This document shows positions 50,452 to 59,838 of a stretch of 64,000 bases of DNA, piece after piece. Each line of letters begins with the position of its first letter. Positions within the stretch are counted from its first letter, which is position 1. Made by a program: the position numbers and the translations under genes. The stretch is from Spirochaetaceae bacterium (GTDB taxonomy: Bacteria; Spirochaetota; Spirochaetia; Treponematales; Rectinemataceae). A model generated the notes under the pieces. That model did no database searches and was not told the origin of the DNA. It saw nothing but the letters and a program-made list of their open reading frames with translations. The stretch covers positions 48,407-112,406 of the forward strand of contig JANXYQ010000069.1 of assembly GCA_025355995.1 (NCBI GenBank), written 5' to 3'.

Positions 50452-52864
50452 GGCGAGCGGCCGCGCCGAGATCGAGAGGCGGAGGGGCTATATCCTCGAG
50501 GCAGTCGACCAGCTCGTAGATGAGGACGGGCTTGTTCTTGCCCTTGACGCGGATATTGTCCAGCTCTCGCACCAGGAATTTATCCTTGATAAGGCCGTAG
50601 GTAAACTCGCTTATGATTACGTTCGTCCCGTATTCCTTGTTGGTGCCTTCGAGGCGCGCGCCGAGGTTCACGTTGTCGCCCATGAGGGTGTAGTTCATCC
50701 TCGAGGGGCTGCCCATATTGCCTACCGTCATGATGCCCGAATTGAGGCCTATGCCGATGTTGATTCGAATCGCCTCCGGCCAGACCGCATTGAGTTCGCG
50801 CAGCCTCTGCATCTGCCGCAGGGCGCATTTGCATGCGCGCACAGCATGATCGGCCTGGGGAAGCGGAGCTCCCCAGAAGCACATGACTTCGTCGCCGACG
50901 TACTTATCCAGGTAGCCGCCGTATTCGAAGATCACGTCAGTCATGGCGGTCAGGTAGGTGTTGAGGTGGTTGACGAGCTCCTGCGGCGACATGCTCTCGG
51001 AGAGGGTCGTGAAGCTGCGAATATCGGAGAAGAGGACCGTGAGATCCTTGTCGACGCCGCCGAGCTCGGGCGGGTTTTCCACGAGCTGGTCGACGACTTT
51101 CGGCGACAGGTATTTGCCGAAAGTCTCCCTGATGGCCTTCTTGTCCCGCTCCTCGGTCATCGCCCGGTATACGACGATCGTCAGGAACGTAAAAATCATG
51201 GCCATGGCGGGCGACGAGTAATTCACGAGGGTGGACCTGTAGTCGAAGATCATCGTCGACGCGAAGAAGAATCCCACGATGATGACCAGGGTGCCGAACA
51301 AGGACAGGATGGTTGGCAGCCGCGAGGTCATGAAGGCGACGACGAAGACGAGGAGGACGAGAAGCCCGAGGTCCACCCATTTCGGGACCTTTCGGAGGAA
51401 GTTGTCCATCAGGATCGTATTCAGCGCGTTGGCGTGCATCTCGATGCCGAACATGAGGCCGAGGGGCGTCGTCTTCTGGTCGGCGGCCATCCCGCTCGAG
51501 AAGGCGCCGACCATGATTATCTTGTTGCCCGCAGCCATGGTCCGGCGCCAGGTCGCCTGGTCGGGTCCGGGCGCCTTCTCGGCGTAACCGGCGTAGGAAC
51601 GGACGGGGTAGGTCTGTATCCCGTCCGCCGAGTCGCTCGAGGGCGGTCCCATGAAGTTGACCAGCATCATGCCGTTCTCGTCTATCGGGATCTCGATCTT
51701 GTCGAGCACTCGCCTCCTGCCCTCTTTTACCAGGTTCCCGTCCTTGTCGAACTGGTCCGGGGTGACGACAAGCTGATAGGGCTTGCGCTCGCCCGTATCG
51801 GGGTCGAAGCGCGTCGGCGATGGGATGAGCACCCTGTCCCCGAGGACGACGTCTATGTCTTGGAGCTTGACCCCGAAATAGTTGGCGGCGAGGGTGAGGG
51901 TGATCGCGGGGATGAACTGATCCTTGAACCTGCGAACGATATAGTACTGGTCGTCCGCCTTGCCTCCGGTGCCCGCGTCTATCTTCATGGGCGCTTCTTT
52001 AGCCATCCGCGCCTTGAGCGCGGCGAGGGACTTGTCGGTGAGCGGGGTATCGATCTCGTGATAGTCCCCGTTTTTATCGAGCCAGGCTAGGCGCTCGAAT
52101 TTCCCGCCGTCGACCGTGAAGCCGGGCTTGAGCGAATCGAGCCGGATCGTGTCCACGAGGTTGCTGAGGCGGGCGACAAGCGGCTGCTTCCGGAAAATAT
52201 TGTCGGGATCGGGGATGAAATTCGCATGGCCATAGCCCGCGGTGGCGCGGGCGTATTCGGCGAGGGGCGGCTCGACGCTCAAGAAATAGCTCGTCTTGCG
52301 CCAGTCCCCCTTAACCTTGTCTATCGTGCCGAGCCTATCCGCAAGCAACTTCGATCGGGCCGCGAAATCGGCGGCCGTAGCCGTCTCGTTCGGGTCGCCC
52401 TTAAGCTGGGTCTCCAGGAAGACCCTTCCGGACTTGGCGATGGTCGAGGAAAGCAGGGTATCCTCGGCGGGATCCTGGTTGGGATCGGAGAAGAGTATAT
52501 CGAGCAGCAGCGCGCGCTCTCGCGCGTTCTGATCCTTGATGCGGGCGAAGGCGTTCACGAGGTCGGCGTGGCGGGATCGAGGGAAGGGCCAGCGGCCGTA
52601 TTTCGTGAGCGAGTTAAAATCGATGCCCACGATCATGATGTCCTCGGAGATGCGCGAGTCCTTCTCCGTGTAGACGGAGCCCTCCTGTACGGTCTTTCCC
52701 CTCTGGGCCAGCTTAAGCCGGAAGTTTGCGTCGTTGGCCTTCAGCTCCAGGACTTGCAGGAGGCCCGTACCGTAGCTCAATGCGAGGATGACGCCGATCA
52801 CTGCCGCCGCGATGACGAAGCCGAAGGTGCGCGTCTCGAGGAATTTCGCGCGTTTCTTGGCCAT
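50438..52864 (-). CDS. CHASE2-domain adenylate/guanylate cyclase
   Basis: 808 residues. An N-terminal membrane segment, a large extracytoplasmic CHASE2 sensor (IMIVGIDFNSLTKYGRWPFP ... LLLDILFSDPN), three closely spaced membrane segments (about residues 475-560), then a class III cyclase domain. The metal-binding Asp positions are in FSDIRSFTTL and VGDEVMCFWG, and the transition-state segment NYTLMGDNVNLGARLEG is intact. It is probably an active homodimeric cAMP (or cGMP) synthase responding to an external signal. GGAGG precedes the ATG. An intrinsic terminator lies between it and the gene upstream. Confidence 0.92.
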   Translation of the reverse strand: MAKKRAKFLETRTFGFVIAAAVIGVILALSYGTGLLQVLELKANDANFRLKLAQRGKTVQEGSVYTEKDSRISEDIMIVGIDFNSLTKYGRWPFPRSRHADLVNAFARIKDQNARERALLLDILFSDPNQDPAEDTLLSSTIAKSGRVFLETQLKGDPNETATAADFAARSKLLADRLGTIDKVKGDWRKTSYFLSVEPPLAEYARATAGYGHANFIPDPDNIFRKQPLVARLSNLVDTIRLDSLKPGFTVDGGKFERLAWLDKNGDYHEIDTPLTDKSLAALKARMAKEAPMKIDAGTGGKADDQYYIVRRFKDQFIPAITLTLAANYFGVKLQDIDVVLGDRVLIPSPTRFDPDTGERKPYQLVVTPDQFDKDGNLVKEGRRRVLDKIEIPIDENGMMLVNFMGPPSSDSADGIQTYPVRSYAGYAEKAPGPDQATWRRTMAAGNKIIMVGAFSSGMAADQKTTPLGLMFGIEMHANALNTILMDNFLRKVPKWVDLGLLVLLVFVVAFMTSRLPTILSLFGTLVIIVGFFFASTMIFDYRSTLVNYSSPAMAMIFTFLTIVVYRAMTEERDKKAIRETFGKYLSPKVVDQLVENPPELGGVDKDLTVLFSDIRSFTTLSESMSPQELVNHLNTYLTAMTDVIFEYGGYLDKYVGDEVMCFWGAPLPQADHAVRACKCALRQMQRLRELNAVWPEAIRINIGIGLNSGIMTVGNMGSPSRMNYTLMGDNVNLGARLEGTNKEYGTNVIISEFTYGLIKDKFLVRELDNIRVKGKNKPVLIYELVDCLEDIAPPPLDLGAAARRAKK

Positions 52865-52883
52865 GCTCTGGCCCTCCTTTATT

Positions 52884-52914
52884 AAAAAGAAAGGCCCGGA
52901 TCATCTCCGGGCCT
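52884..52914 (-). terminator. Intrinsic terminator before the cyclase gene
   Basis: Minus strand: 9-bp stem AGGCCCGGA / TCCGGGCCT with a 5-nt loop, then TTTCTTTTT. It lies between the TPR gene stop (52925) and the cyclase start (52864), whose ribosome-binding site begins only a few bases later. Confidence 0.85.
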
Positions 52915-52924
52915 CTGCCTTCCG

Positions 52925-53641
52925 CTACTTCGCAAGGCCGTGGGATTTCAGGAAGATTATACGATCGGTTGCAAGCTTTGTCCAATCGCTGTCGGGCCAG
53001 GCAGAGACGATTTTCTGGTAGGACGAGAGGGCCGACGCGTTGTCCTTGGACTGCTCGGCGAGGCGGCCGAGGGCGAAATAGGCGTGAGGGATGCCGACCG
53101 AGGCCTTCCCGTACTTATCGATGAGCTTTTTGTAGTCGGCGACCGCCCGATCGGCGGAGCCCTGCTCCTCGGCGGCGACGGCCGCGCCCTGGAGGGCGAC
53201 GGGCGCGAGGTAGGAATCCGGAGCGGCCGCGAGGATCGCGAGCCAATCCTTCTCCGCGGAAGCCCAATCCTTGTTGGATTCGCTGATCCTGGCCTTGTAC
53301 ATGATGGCCTTCTGGGCGGCGAAGAGCCGGGCTCCCCTCCGGATGATATCGTCGGCCGAGGCGACCAGCACCTTCTCGAGCTCGGCCTTCTTCGCTTGGT
53401 CCTGCTCGCCCGAATACGCCGAGAAGTCGGCGTCGAGCTTCTCGAGGCGCGTGGTCGAGGCGTTGACGGCCGAGTCGTGGATCATCGTGCCGACCAGGAC
53501 GCCGAGGACGACGAGCACGGCTACGGCGAAGACCACGAGGACGGGTACGCGATATTTCCGGAGGAAATCGGCGAACATTAGGTAGGGAGTCTTCTTCTTC
53601 TCCTCGGGCTTGGCCTTGGGAGGGCGGGCAGGGCTATCCAT
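52925..53641 (-). CDS. Membrane-anchored tetratricopeptide protein, YfgM-like
   Basis: 238 residues: a Lys/Pro-rich cytoplasmic N-terminus, one membrane segment (VPVLVVFAVAVLVVLGVLV, about residues 32-52), then helical TPR-like repeats (ALQGAAVAAEEQGSADRAV, YFALGRLAEQSKDNASALSS). The layout resembles YfgM/TPR_21 proteins, which assist SecYEG-linked chaperones; that function is inferred. AAGGAG precedes the ATG, 3 nt after the preceding stop. Confidence 0.8.
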   Translation of the reverse strand: MDSPARPPKAKPEEKKKTPYLMFADFLRKYRVPVLVVFAVAVLVVLGVLVGTMIHDSAVNASTTRLEKLDADFSAYSGEQDQAKKAELEKVLVASADDIIRRGARLFAAQKAIMYKARISESNKDWASAEKDWLAILAAAPDSYLAPVALQGAAVAAEEQGSADRAVADYKKLIDKYGKASVGIPHAYFALGRLAEQSKDNASALSSYQKIVSAWPDSDWTKLATDRIIFLKSHGLAK

Positions 53642-53644
53642 CTA

Positions 53645-55156
53645 TTACTCCTTGGGATTCGATATGTCGAGTTCTTTTATCAGCCTGGATAAGTAGGTGC
53701 GCTGGATGTCGAGCACCTTCGCGGTTTCGGTTTGATTCCAGTGGTTGTCCTCGAGGCCCTTCATGATGAAATGCTTCTTGAAGATGGAAAGGGCTTCCTT
53801 TAGGCTCTTGCCCTTGTACTCGTCGGTATCTGCGGCGCCGCTCCCCAGGAGGAGGTCGCGCGCGCCTATCCGCGATTCCTTGGCGATCACGACGGCGCGC
53901 TCCACCGCGTTCTCGAGCTCGCGTACGTTGCCCGGCCAGGAATAGGAGAGCATCAGCTCCATCGCCGCCTCGGTAAAGCCGGCGAAGCGCTTATTGGTCT
54001 CGCGCGAAAATTTCTTTAGGAAGAAGTCCGCAAGGGCGGGGATGTCCTCCTTGCGCTGCCTCAGCGGCGGCACGTGGAGCGGGAGGACGTTCAGCCTGTA
54101 ATAAAGGTCGGAGCGGAACTCGCCCCTTTCGACGAGCCCTTCGATGTCCCTGTTCGTAGCGGCTACGATGCGCACGTCCACGGTGATCGGGTCGCTCGAC
54201 CCTACCCGCTCGAAGGTCCTCTGCTGCAGGACGCGGAGGAGCTTGGCCTGGAGCTTGAGCGGCAGGTCACCTATCTCGTCGAGGAAGATCGTCCCCCCGT
54301 CCGCGAGCTCGAAGCGGCCGCGCCTGTTCTGGACCGCATCCGTAAAGGCGCCCTTCACGTGCCCGAAGAGCTCGCTTTCGAGGAGACCCTCCGGCAAAGC
54401 CGCGCAGTTGACGCGCACGAAAGTCTTGGCCGCCCTGGCGGATCGCAGGTGCACCTGCTCGGCGAAGAGCTCCTTCCCTACCCCGCTCTCGCCGAGGATC
54501 AGGACGGAGCTGTCTGTCTTCGCCACCCTCTCGATCAAGTCGAGCTTCTCCAGGATGAGCGGGGATTTCGCGATGAGGTTGTGCCAGCCTTTCTCGGCCT
54601 GTACCTGGTCGCGCAGGTAATGGATCTCTTCCTGGGCCTTCTCGAGGTAACGTGCGTTCTCGATGGCCAGCGCAGCCTGCACGGAGAATATCTCCAGCCA
54701 TCGCAGGTCGTCCTGCGTGAAGTATTTTTTCTGTTTTTTATTGAGTATCTCTATGACGCCTACCGTCTCCTCGCGGACCCGCATCGGGACTGCGAGGATG
54801 GAGTAGGTCGGATAGCCGATCGACTTCGAGATGTCGGCGTAGAATCTCGAGTCGGTGTCGGTATCGTTTACGATGAGGGAGCGGCCATGCAAGGCCACCC
54901 ATCCGGCGATGCCCTCGCCCGGGTTGAGGAGGAACTTCTTCACGTCCCGGCCCTTTGGGCCGAGGGCTATCTCGAATCGGAGCTTGCCGGTATCGCGATC
55001 GCGTAAAATCAGCGACGACGCCTCACCTTCGGTGAGGCGCGTCGCCGATTCCAGGATCTGAGTCAACAAGGACGTCGCATCCCCGTAATTCGAGTTGATC
55101 AAGGCGCTTATCTCGATAAGCGTCCCGAACTTCGCGGGGTCTATCGCCTCGAACAT
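53645..55156 (-). CDS. Sigma54-dependent transcription activator with N-terminal GAF domain
   Basis: 503 residues: GAF domain (about 10-170), AAA+ domain with Walker A GESGVGKE (222-229), Walker B GGTIFLDEIGD (287-297), and a Fis-type helix-turn-helix (NQTETAKVLDIQRTYLSRLI). The sigma54-contacting loop reads GAFTDA (269-274) instead of the classical GAFTGA. There is no receiver domain, so it is probably controlled by a small molecule binding the GAF domain. No rpoN in the window. No ribosome-binding site is obvious before the ATG at 55156. Confidence 0.92.
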   Translation of the reverse strand: MFEAIDPAKFGTLIEISALINSNYGDATSLLTQILESATRLTEGEASSLILRDRDTGKLRFEIALGPKGRDVKKFLLNPGEGIAGWVALHGRSLIVNDTDTDSRFYADISKSIGYPTYSILAVPMRVREETVGVIEILNKKQKKYFTQDDLRWLEIFSVQAALAIENARYLEKAQEEIHYLRDQVQAEKGWHNLIAKSPLILEKLDLIERVAKTDSSVLILGESGVGKELFAEQVHLRSARAAKTFVRVNCAALPEGLLESELFGHVKGAFTDAVQNRRGRFELADGGTIFLDEIGDLPLKLQAKLLRVLQQRTFERVGSSDPITVDVRIVAATNRDIEGLVERGEFRSDLYYRLNVLPLHVPPLRQRKEDIPALADFFLKKFSRETNKRFAGFTEAAMELMLSYSWPGNVRELENAVERAVVIAKESRIGARDLLLGSGAADTDEYKGKSLKEALSIFKKHFIMKGLEDNHWNQTETAKVLDIQRTYLSRLIKELDISNPKE

Positions 55157-55201
55157 CGTCGCTGCCGTACCGATCGGGCACCGTCGCGTCGCGACAGCCG
55201 C

Positions 55202-56929
55202 CTAATCGTTAGGCTTCCCGTCGTCTTTCCCCTTGAGCAGGTCGCCGAGGGTATAGCCCTCGCTGGTGTCGTCCTGCATGAACCGCGTCAGCTCCTCGCG
55301 CTGTTGCCTTCGCGCGAGATCGCGGATGGAGAGGCCGAGCTTCTGGCGCTCGGGACTTAGCTCGATGACGAGTGCCTTGACCGCTTGACCGGCCTGGAAG
55401 CGCTTGAGCGCATCGTCGTAAGGCTCGTCCTTATCCTCGGATAGGTCCTGCTTCTTGATGAGGCCGTCGATCTCGCCCTGGACCTTCACGAAGACGCCGA
55501 AATCCGTTACCGAGGAAACCACTCCCTCGATTGTCACGCCTACGCGGAAGGCCTTGGAGAAGGAGTGCCAGGGATCCTCGGAGAGCTGCTTGACGCCCAG
55601 GCGGATATTCCTGTCCTGGGAGTCGCTCTCGATGACTATGACCTCGAGCTCCTTGCCGACTTCGAGCTCCGAGGAGACGTTCTTCACGTGCTTGGTCCAC
55701 GATAGGTCGTCTGAGTGAAGGAAGCCGTCGATGCCTTCCTCGAGCTCGACGAAGGCGCCGGCGGCGGTCAGCTTGACGACCTTGCGCGTGAGGCGCATGC
55801 CGACGGGATACTTAACGGAAACCTGGTCCCAGGGATTATCCTGTACCTGCTTGAGCCCGAGGGAAACCTTGCCGGCCTGGAGGTCGTAATTGAGGATCAT
55901 GCACTCGACGGGATCGCCGACCTTGAGGACTTCCTCCGGCTTGCGAACCTTTCGCACCCAGGAGAACTCGGAAATATGGGCTAGGCCCTCGATGCCTTCC
56001 TCGACCTCGATGAAGGCGCCGTAATCGGTGAGCTTGGTGACCTTCCCGTGGACCACGTCGCCGATATGATAGCGCTCCTCGAAGGTCGACCAGGGATCGG
56101 GAGTGAAGTGCTTGAGTGAGAGGTTGATCCTCCGCTCCTCGGGCTCCATCCTGATGACCTTGAGGTCTATCTCCTGGCCCTTCTTTACGAAGTCCTTGGG
56201 CCGGGTGACGTGGCCCCAGCTCATGTCGTTGATGTGCAGCAATCCGTCGAAGCCGCCGAGGTCGATGAAGGCGCCGAAGGAGGTGAAGCTCTTTACCTCG
56301 CCCTTTACGGAATCGCCGATCTGCGTCTTCTGGAAAAAGGCCTCGCGGCGCTTCTCGATATCCTCTTCCATCCACTTGCGGCGGTTGAGGACGATATTGA
56401 CTTTCTTCTCGGAATATAGGCGCTCGAGATAGAACTGCGACTTGAGTCCGATAAGCTTTTCGCTCTTCTCTACGCGCTGCACGTCGGCCTTAGAGGCCGG
56501 CAGGAAGCCGCGCAGGCCGTGCCCGAGGTTGACCTCGAAGCCGCCCTTGATTTCCTTATCTATCTCGCCCTCGACGGCCAGGTGGTCCTTGAAGGCGTTG
56601 GAGACGGTTCTCCAATAGATCTTCTCGTCCGCCCGCTTCTTGGACACGACGATCTCGCCGGAGTGAGTCTCCTTCTTGACGAGTATGACGCTGACCACTT
56701 CTCCGACCTTCGGTTGATTGTCCCCGAATTCGGCGACAGGGATCTTGCCTTCGGATTTGTAGCCCACGTCGACGAAAATAAAATCGCTCGTCACCTGAAT
56801 GACGTGCCCGTCGACGAGATCTCCCTCCTCCAGGCCCTCAAGACTCTTGAGGTACTGCTCCTGCAATTGTGTCTGGATGTCGTCCTTGGAGGGGACTACG
56901 GCACCCATCTCCACTTCCTTAATGCCCAT
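55202..56929 (-). CDS. rpsA: 30S ribosomal protein S1
   Basis: 575 residues with six S1 RNA-binding domains (for example FTSFGAFIDLGGFDGLLHIN, LTDYGAFIEVEEGIEGLAHI and SVTDFGVFVKVQGEIDGLI). Brings structured mRNAs to the ribosome. The start could be ATG 56929 (AAGGG upstream, overlaps cmk by 11 nt) or ATG 56908; I prefer the first. Usual cmk-rpsA order. Confidence 0.95.
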   Translation of the reverse strand: MGIKEVEMGAVVPSKDDIQTQLQEQYLKSLEGLEEGDLVDGHVIQVTSDFIFVDVGYKSEGKIPVAEFGDNQPKVGEVVSVILVKKETHSGEIVVSKKRADEKIYWRTVSNAFKDHLAVEGEIDKEIKGGFEVNLGHGLRGFLPASKADVQRVEKSEKLIGLKSQFYLERLYSEKKVNIVLNRRKWMEEDIEKRREAFFQKTQIGDSVKGEVKSFTSFGAFIDLGGFDGLLHINDMSWGHVTRPKDFVKKGQEIDLKVIRMEPEERRINLSLKHFTPDPWSTFEERYHIGDVVHGKVTKLTDYGAFIEVEEGIEGLAHISEFSWVRKVRKPEEVLKVGDPVECMILNYDLQAGKVSLGLKQVQDNPWDQVSVKYPVGMRLTRKVVKLTAAGAFVELEEGIDGFLHSDDLSWTKHVKNVSSELEVGKELEVIVIESDSQDRNIRLGVKQLSEDPWHSFSKAFRVGVTIEGVVSSVTDFGVFVKVQGEIDGLIKKQDLSEDKDEPYDDALKRFQAGQAVKALVIELSPERQKLGLSIRDLARRQQREELTRFMQDDTSEGYTLGDLLKGKDDGKPND

Positions 56930-57572
56930 GGTGTTCCCTTAGATGAAGAATTTTCCCGTATACTTTGTCATAAACTTGCTGTATGGTCAAGTGAGAGCTG
57001 TCCAAATAGACGGCGTCGGGAGCGATTTTAAGGGCTCCGACCGACTTGGATTTGTCGATGGAGTCGCGCATCTCGATATTCCGGGTGATGGCCTCCAGCG
57101 AGGACTCGCTCGCTCCTTGCTCGAAGCGGCGGCTCGCCCGCGCCCCAGCGCTCGCATCCAGGTAGAACTTGGCGTCCGCCTCGGGGAAGACCACGGTGGT
57201 CATATCCCTGCCCTCTACGACGGCGTCCGTCGCCCCGGCTGCTCGCCTGACGATGCCGTTGACTATATCTCGAAGAGGGGGTATCGCGGATAGCTGGGCC
57301 ACGAGGGCGTCGACGGGAGCGGAGCGGAGTTCCTCCTCGACGTCGTCCCCGTCTAGGCAGAGCCTCCCGTCCCTGTAGTCGATGGCCGCGGAACGGGAGC
57401 ACGAGATGACGGCCGCTTCGTCGCGCGGATCGACGCCGAGGCGGATAGCGCGCAACGTCATCGCCCGGTAGATGCTCCCCGAGTTGACGTAGGTGAATCC
57501 CAGCCCTTTGGCTACCATGCGGGCAATGGTGCTCTTTCCCGAGCCGGCCGGTCCGTCTATGGCGATGATCAT
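56919..57572 (-). CDS. cmk: Cytidylate kinase
   Basis: 217 residues. Phosphorylates CMP and dCMP. P-loop AIDGPAGSGKSTIARMVA, then YVNSGSIYRAMTLRAI, the VVEGRDMTTVVFPEADAKFYL segment and the LID arginines (RASRRFEQ). ATG at 57572 overlaps the rluB stop as ATGA. Confidence 0.95.
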   Translation of the reverse strand: MIIAIDGPAGSGKSTIARMVAKGLGFTYVNSGSIYRAMTLRAIRLGVDPRDEAAVISCSRSAAIDYRDGRLCLDGDDVEEELRSAPVDALVAQLSAIPPLRDIVNGIVRRAAGATDAVVEGRDMTTVVFPEADAKFYLDASAGARASRRFEQGASESSLEAITRNIEMRDSIDKSKSVGALKIAPDAVYLDSSHLTIQQVYDKVYGKILHLREHHGH

Positions 57573-58303
57573 CTGCTCTCGCTCCCGTAGGCGCGGAGGC
57601 CGGCTACCTCGGCCTCGGTAAGCTCTCGGTAGTCGCCCTCCGCGAGGCCGGCGATGGTCAGGGCGCCGATCCTGACGCGCCGCAGGACTTTCGCCTTGCG
57701 GCCGAAGCTCTCGAGCACGCGGCGGATCTCCCGGTTCTTCCCCTCGAGGAGGACTACCCGAGCGGAGGCCGGTCCGATCCGCTCGAGCGAGGAGGCTCGA
57801 TAGACGATCCCGTCGACCAGGACTCCGTTCCTGAAACCCAGGAAGAAATCGTCGTCCAGGGGCGCGTCGGCGGTAATCTCGTATTCCTTCTCGATCCCCC
57901 CCGAAGGATGAACCAGGATGGAGGAGAGATCGCCGTCGTTCGTGAAAAGGAGGAGGCCCGAAGACCATTGATCCAGCCGGCCTACGTTGTACACGCGCTC
58001 GGGCACTCCCTTGAGGAGCTCGGAGGCGAGGGGCCTTCCCTCGGGATCGGACATGGCCGAGATATAGCCGGCGGGCTTGTTGAGGAGGATATAGCGCTTC
58101 CGGCCTTCTGCCTTGAGCGGGCGGCCGTCGAGGGCGACCCGGTCGCCGGGCAGCACACGGACGCCGAGCTCCGATACCGTCGCGCCGTTGATCGATACTC
58201 GCCTATCGAGGATGATTTTCTCGCAGGCCCGGCGCGAAGCGATGCCGGCATGGGCGAGGAAGGCTTGGAGGCGCGTCCCCTCGTTCGCCGGGCTGTCAGG
58301 CAT
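57569..58303 (-). CDS. rluB: RsuA/RluB-family pseudouridine synthase
   Basis: 244 residues from ATG 58303. An N-terminal S4 domain (TRLQAFLAHAGIASRRACEK) precedes the catalytic domain with LNKPAGYISAMSDPEGR and VGRLDQWSSGLLLFTNDGDL, where the Asp in RLD is the nucleophile. Modifies rRNA; the exact position (RluB, RluE/F or RsuA type) is not certain, but RluB is usual beside scpB. The start overlaps scpB by 8 nt. Confidence 0.93.
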   Translation of the reverse strand: MPDSPANEGTRLQAFLAHAGIASRRACEKIILDRRVSINGATVSELGVRVLPGDRVALDGRPLKAEGRKRYILLNKPAGYISAMSDPEGRPLASELLKGVPERVYNVGRLDQWSSGLLLFTNDGDLSSILVHPSGGIEKEYEITADAPLDDDFFLGFRNGVLVDGIVYRASSLERIGPASARVVLLEGKNREIRRVLESFGRKAKVLRRVRIGALTIAGLAEGDYRELTEAEVAGLRAYGSESR

Positions 58304-58940
58304 CCTGCGGCTCGTCGGGGAGGGCGACTTCAGGTTCCGGCGAAAGCTCGGGATTCGCCGCGGTAACGGCATCCGTCGCGGCCGGGTCGGGAACGGCTCG
58401 AGTATCGTCGTAGCGGTCCCGCTCGAGCTCATCGAGCCGGGGTAGGTCCGCGATGGAGCCCAGGCGGAAATATTTAAGGAATTCCTTGGTGGTCCCGTAC
58501 TGAACCGGCCTGCCCGGCGCTTCCTTCTTGCCGACTTCCTTGATAAGCTCGCGGTCTAGCAGGAAGCGGATCATCCCGTCGGCGGAGACTCCGCGGATCG
58601 CCTCGACCTCTCCCCTCGTTATGGGCTGGGAGTAGGCGACGATGGATAGCGTCTCGAGGGCGGCCCGAGATAGTCGATTCTCATTCTTCTTTCCGTACCT
58701 TTCCTTGAGGGACTCCCAGAGCTCCGCCTTGGGCGCGAGTATCCAGCCTCCGCCCGACTTGACCGGTTCGAGTCCGCGGCTCGGGGAGTCGCAGTCCTCG
58801 CCCAGGAGCTCGAGGGCCCTCGCCACCACCTCGTGCGCGAGGCCGGTTATCCGCGATATGGCAGCCTCGTCCAGGGGCTCGGATTCCAGGAAGAGCACCG
58901 TCTCGACGAGGGCGGTTTCCTTCTCAAGCCTGATTTCCAT
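58296..58940 (-). CDS. scpB: Segregation and condensation protein B
   Basis: 214 residues. Kleisin-associated winged-helix protein of the SMC complex. Visible are the N-terminal ETALVETVLFLESEPLDEAA and the conserved LSRAALETLSIVAYSQPITR, IRGVSADGMIRFLLDRELI and GRPVQYGTTKEFLKYF. An acidic Pro-rich tail follows. ATG 58940 with GGGGAGGGG upstream, overlapping scpA by 17 nt. Confidence 0.95.
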   Translation of the reverse strand: MEIRLEKETALVETVLFLESEPLDEAAISRITGLAHEVVARALELLGEDCDSPSRGLEPVKSGGGWILAPKAELWESLKERYGKKNENRLSRAALETLSIVAYSQPITRGEVEAIRGVSADGMIRFLLDRELIKEVGKKEAPGRPVQYGTTKEFLKYFRLGSIADLPRLDELERDRYDDTRAVPDPAATDAVTAANPELSPEPEVALPDEPQDA

Positions 58941-59799
58941 TCCCCTCCCCCTTCGAGCCCGCGCGAGCGTCGACCTGCGTCCCTGCGCTCTCTTGGCTCG
59001 CGCTTGCGTGAGCGCGGATCTCGATATCGCCGAAGAGCTTGTGCTGAAAAATCGTGACGATGTGATCCTTGACGGCCTCGAGGATGGCAAGGAAGGCGCA
59101 TACGATATCCATGGTCGAATGAGGCCTCGTGACGAGATCGGTGAAGGAGAAGGAACCCCTCGATTCCAGGAACTCATGGATGAGTGCGGTCTTCTCGTTG
59201 ATCGAGACTTCCTCGTAGAGGTCCATGATCCGCTCGGAGGATAGGTTGGTGACGAGCGAGGAGAACGAGCGCAGGAGGTCCCATACGTCGATTTCCGACC
59301 AGAGGTCTTTCTCCTCGGCGAAAGGAAGGGGCCGCTGGATCTTCTTTCGCTCGACGGACCACTCCACCTCCATCTCCTTGCGCTCCATGAGCTCGGAGAG
59401 GCGCTTGAATTTCTGGTATTCGATGAGCTTCTCAATGAGCTCCCTCCGCGGATCCTCGAGGTCGTCCTCGAGATCGGAGTCCGCCGGGAGGAGCATGCGC
59501 GACTTAATGTAAATGAGGGTCGCCGCCATCAAGTAGAATTCGGTGAGGTCGTCGAGATCGCAGCCGTCCGCGCCGTCGAGGAAACCGAGGTACTGCTCGG
59601 TGATGGACGCTATAGGAATATCATATACGCTGACTTCGTTCTTCTTGATGAGGAAGAGGAGCAAATCGAGGGGGCCCTCGAAATCCTTGAGTCGGAATAG
59701 CCGGCCCTGACTGGCCTGCGCCTCGAGGCCGTTGACGGCGAAATCGCCGGCCATTCCATCGCGGGCGCCCTCGGCGCCGGTCATTTCAGGTGCGTCCAT
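58924..59799 (-). CDS. scpA: Segregation and condensation protein A
   Basis: 291 residues. Kleisin subunit that bridges the SMC heads. FEGPLDLLLFLIKKNEVSVY and IPIASITEQYLGFL are the family hallmark, followed by LTEFYLMAATLIYIKSRMLL. About 30 extra residues precede the core and an Ala/Gly/Ser/Glu-rich tail follows it. First gene of a long minus-strand operon that runs through rluB, cmk and rpsA. Confidence 0.95.
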   Translation of the reverse strand: MDAPEMTGAEGARDGMAGDFAVNGLEAQASQGRLFRLKDFEGPLDLLLFLIKKNEVSVYDIPIASITEQYLGFLDGADGCDLDDLTEFYLMAATLIYIKSRMLLPADSDLEDDLEDPRRELIEKLIEYQKFKRLSELMERKEMEVEWSVERKKIQRPLPFAEEKDLWSEIDVWDLLRSFSSLVTNLSSERIMDLYEEVSINEKTALIHEFLESRGSFSFTDLVTRPHSTMDIVCAFLAILEAVKDHIVTIFQHKLFGDIEIRAHASASQESAGTQVDARAGSKGEGNGNQA

Positions 59800-59809
59800 T
59801 GAATGAACG

Positions 59810-59838
59810 ATGATAGCCGGCTTACCCTATAAGGTAAA
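59810..59838 (-). promoter_or_regulatory. Possible scpA promoter with a very short leader
   Basis: Minus strand: TTTACC at 59838-59833, a 17-nt spacer and TATCAT (5 of 6) at 59815-59810, then 10 nt to the ATG at 59799. The -35 lies in the end of folK. Confidence 0.4.

Noticed and set aside
50324..52090. 588-codon open frame on the plus strand opposite the cyclase gene
   Set aside because: It is antisense to a protein with clear CHASE2 and cyclase motifs; the translation is low-complexity (His/Asp/Glu/Arg-rich), as expected for a shadow frame in GC-rich DNA.
59800..59838. scpA promoter as a further leaderless case
   Set aside because: The spacing is 10 nt, so a leader of about 3 nt is predicted; suggestive but kept separate.
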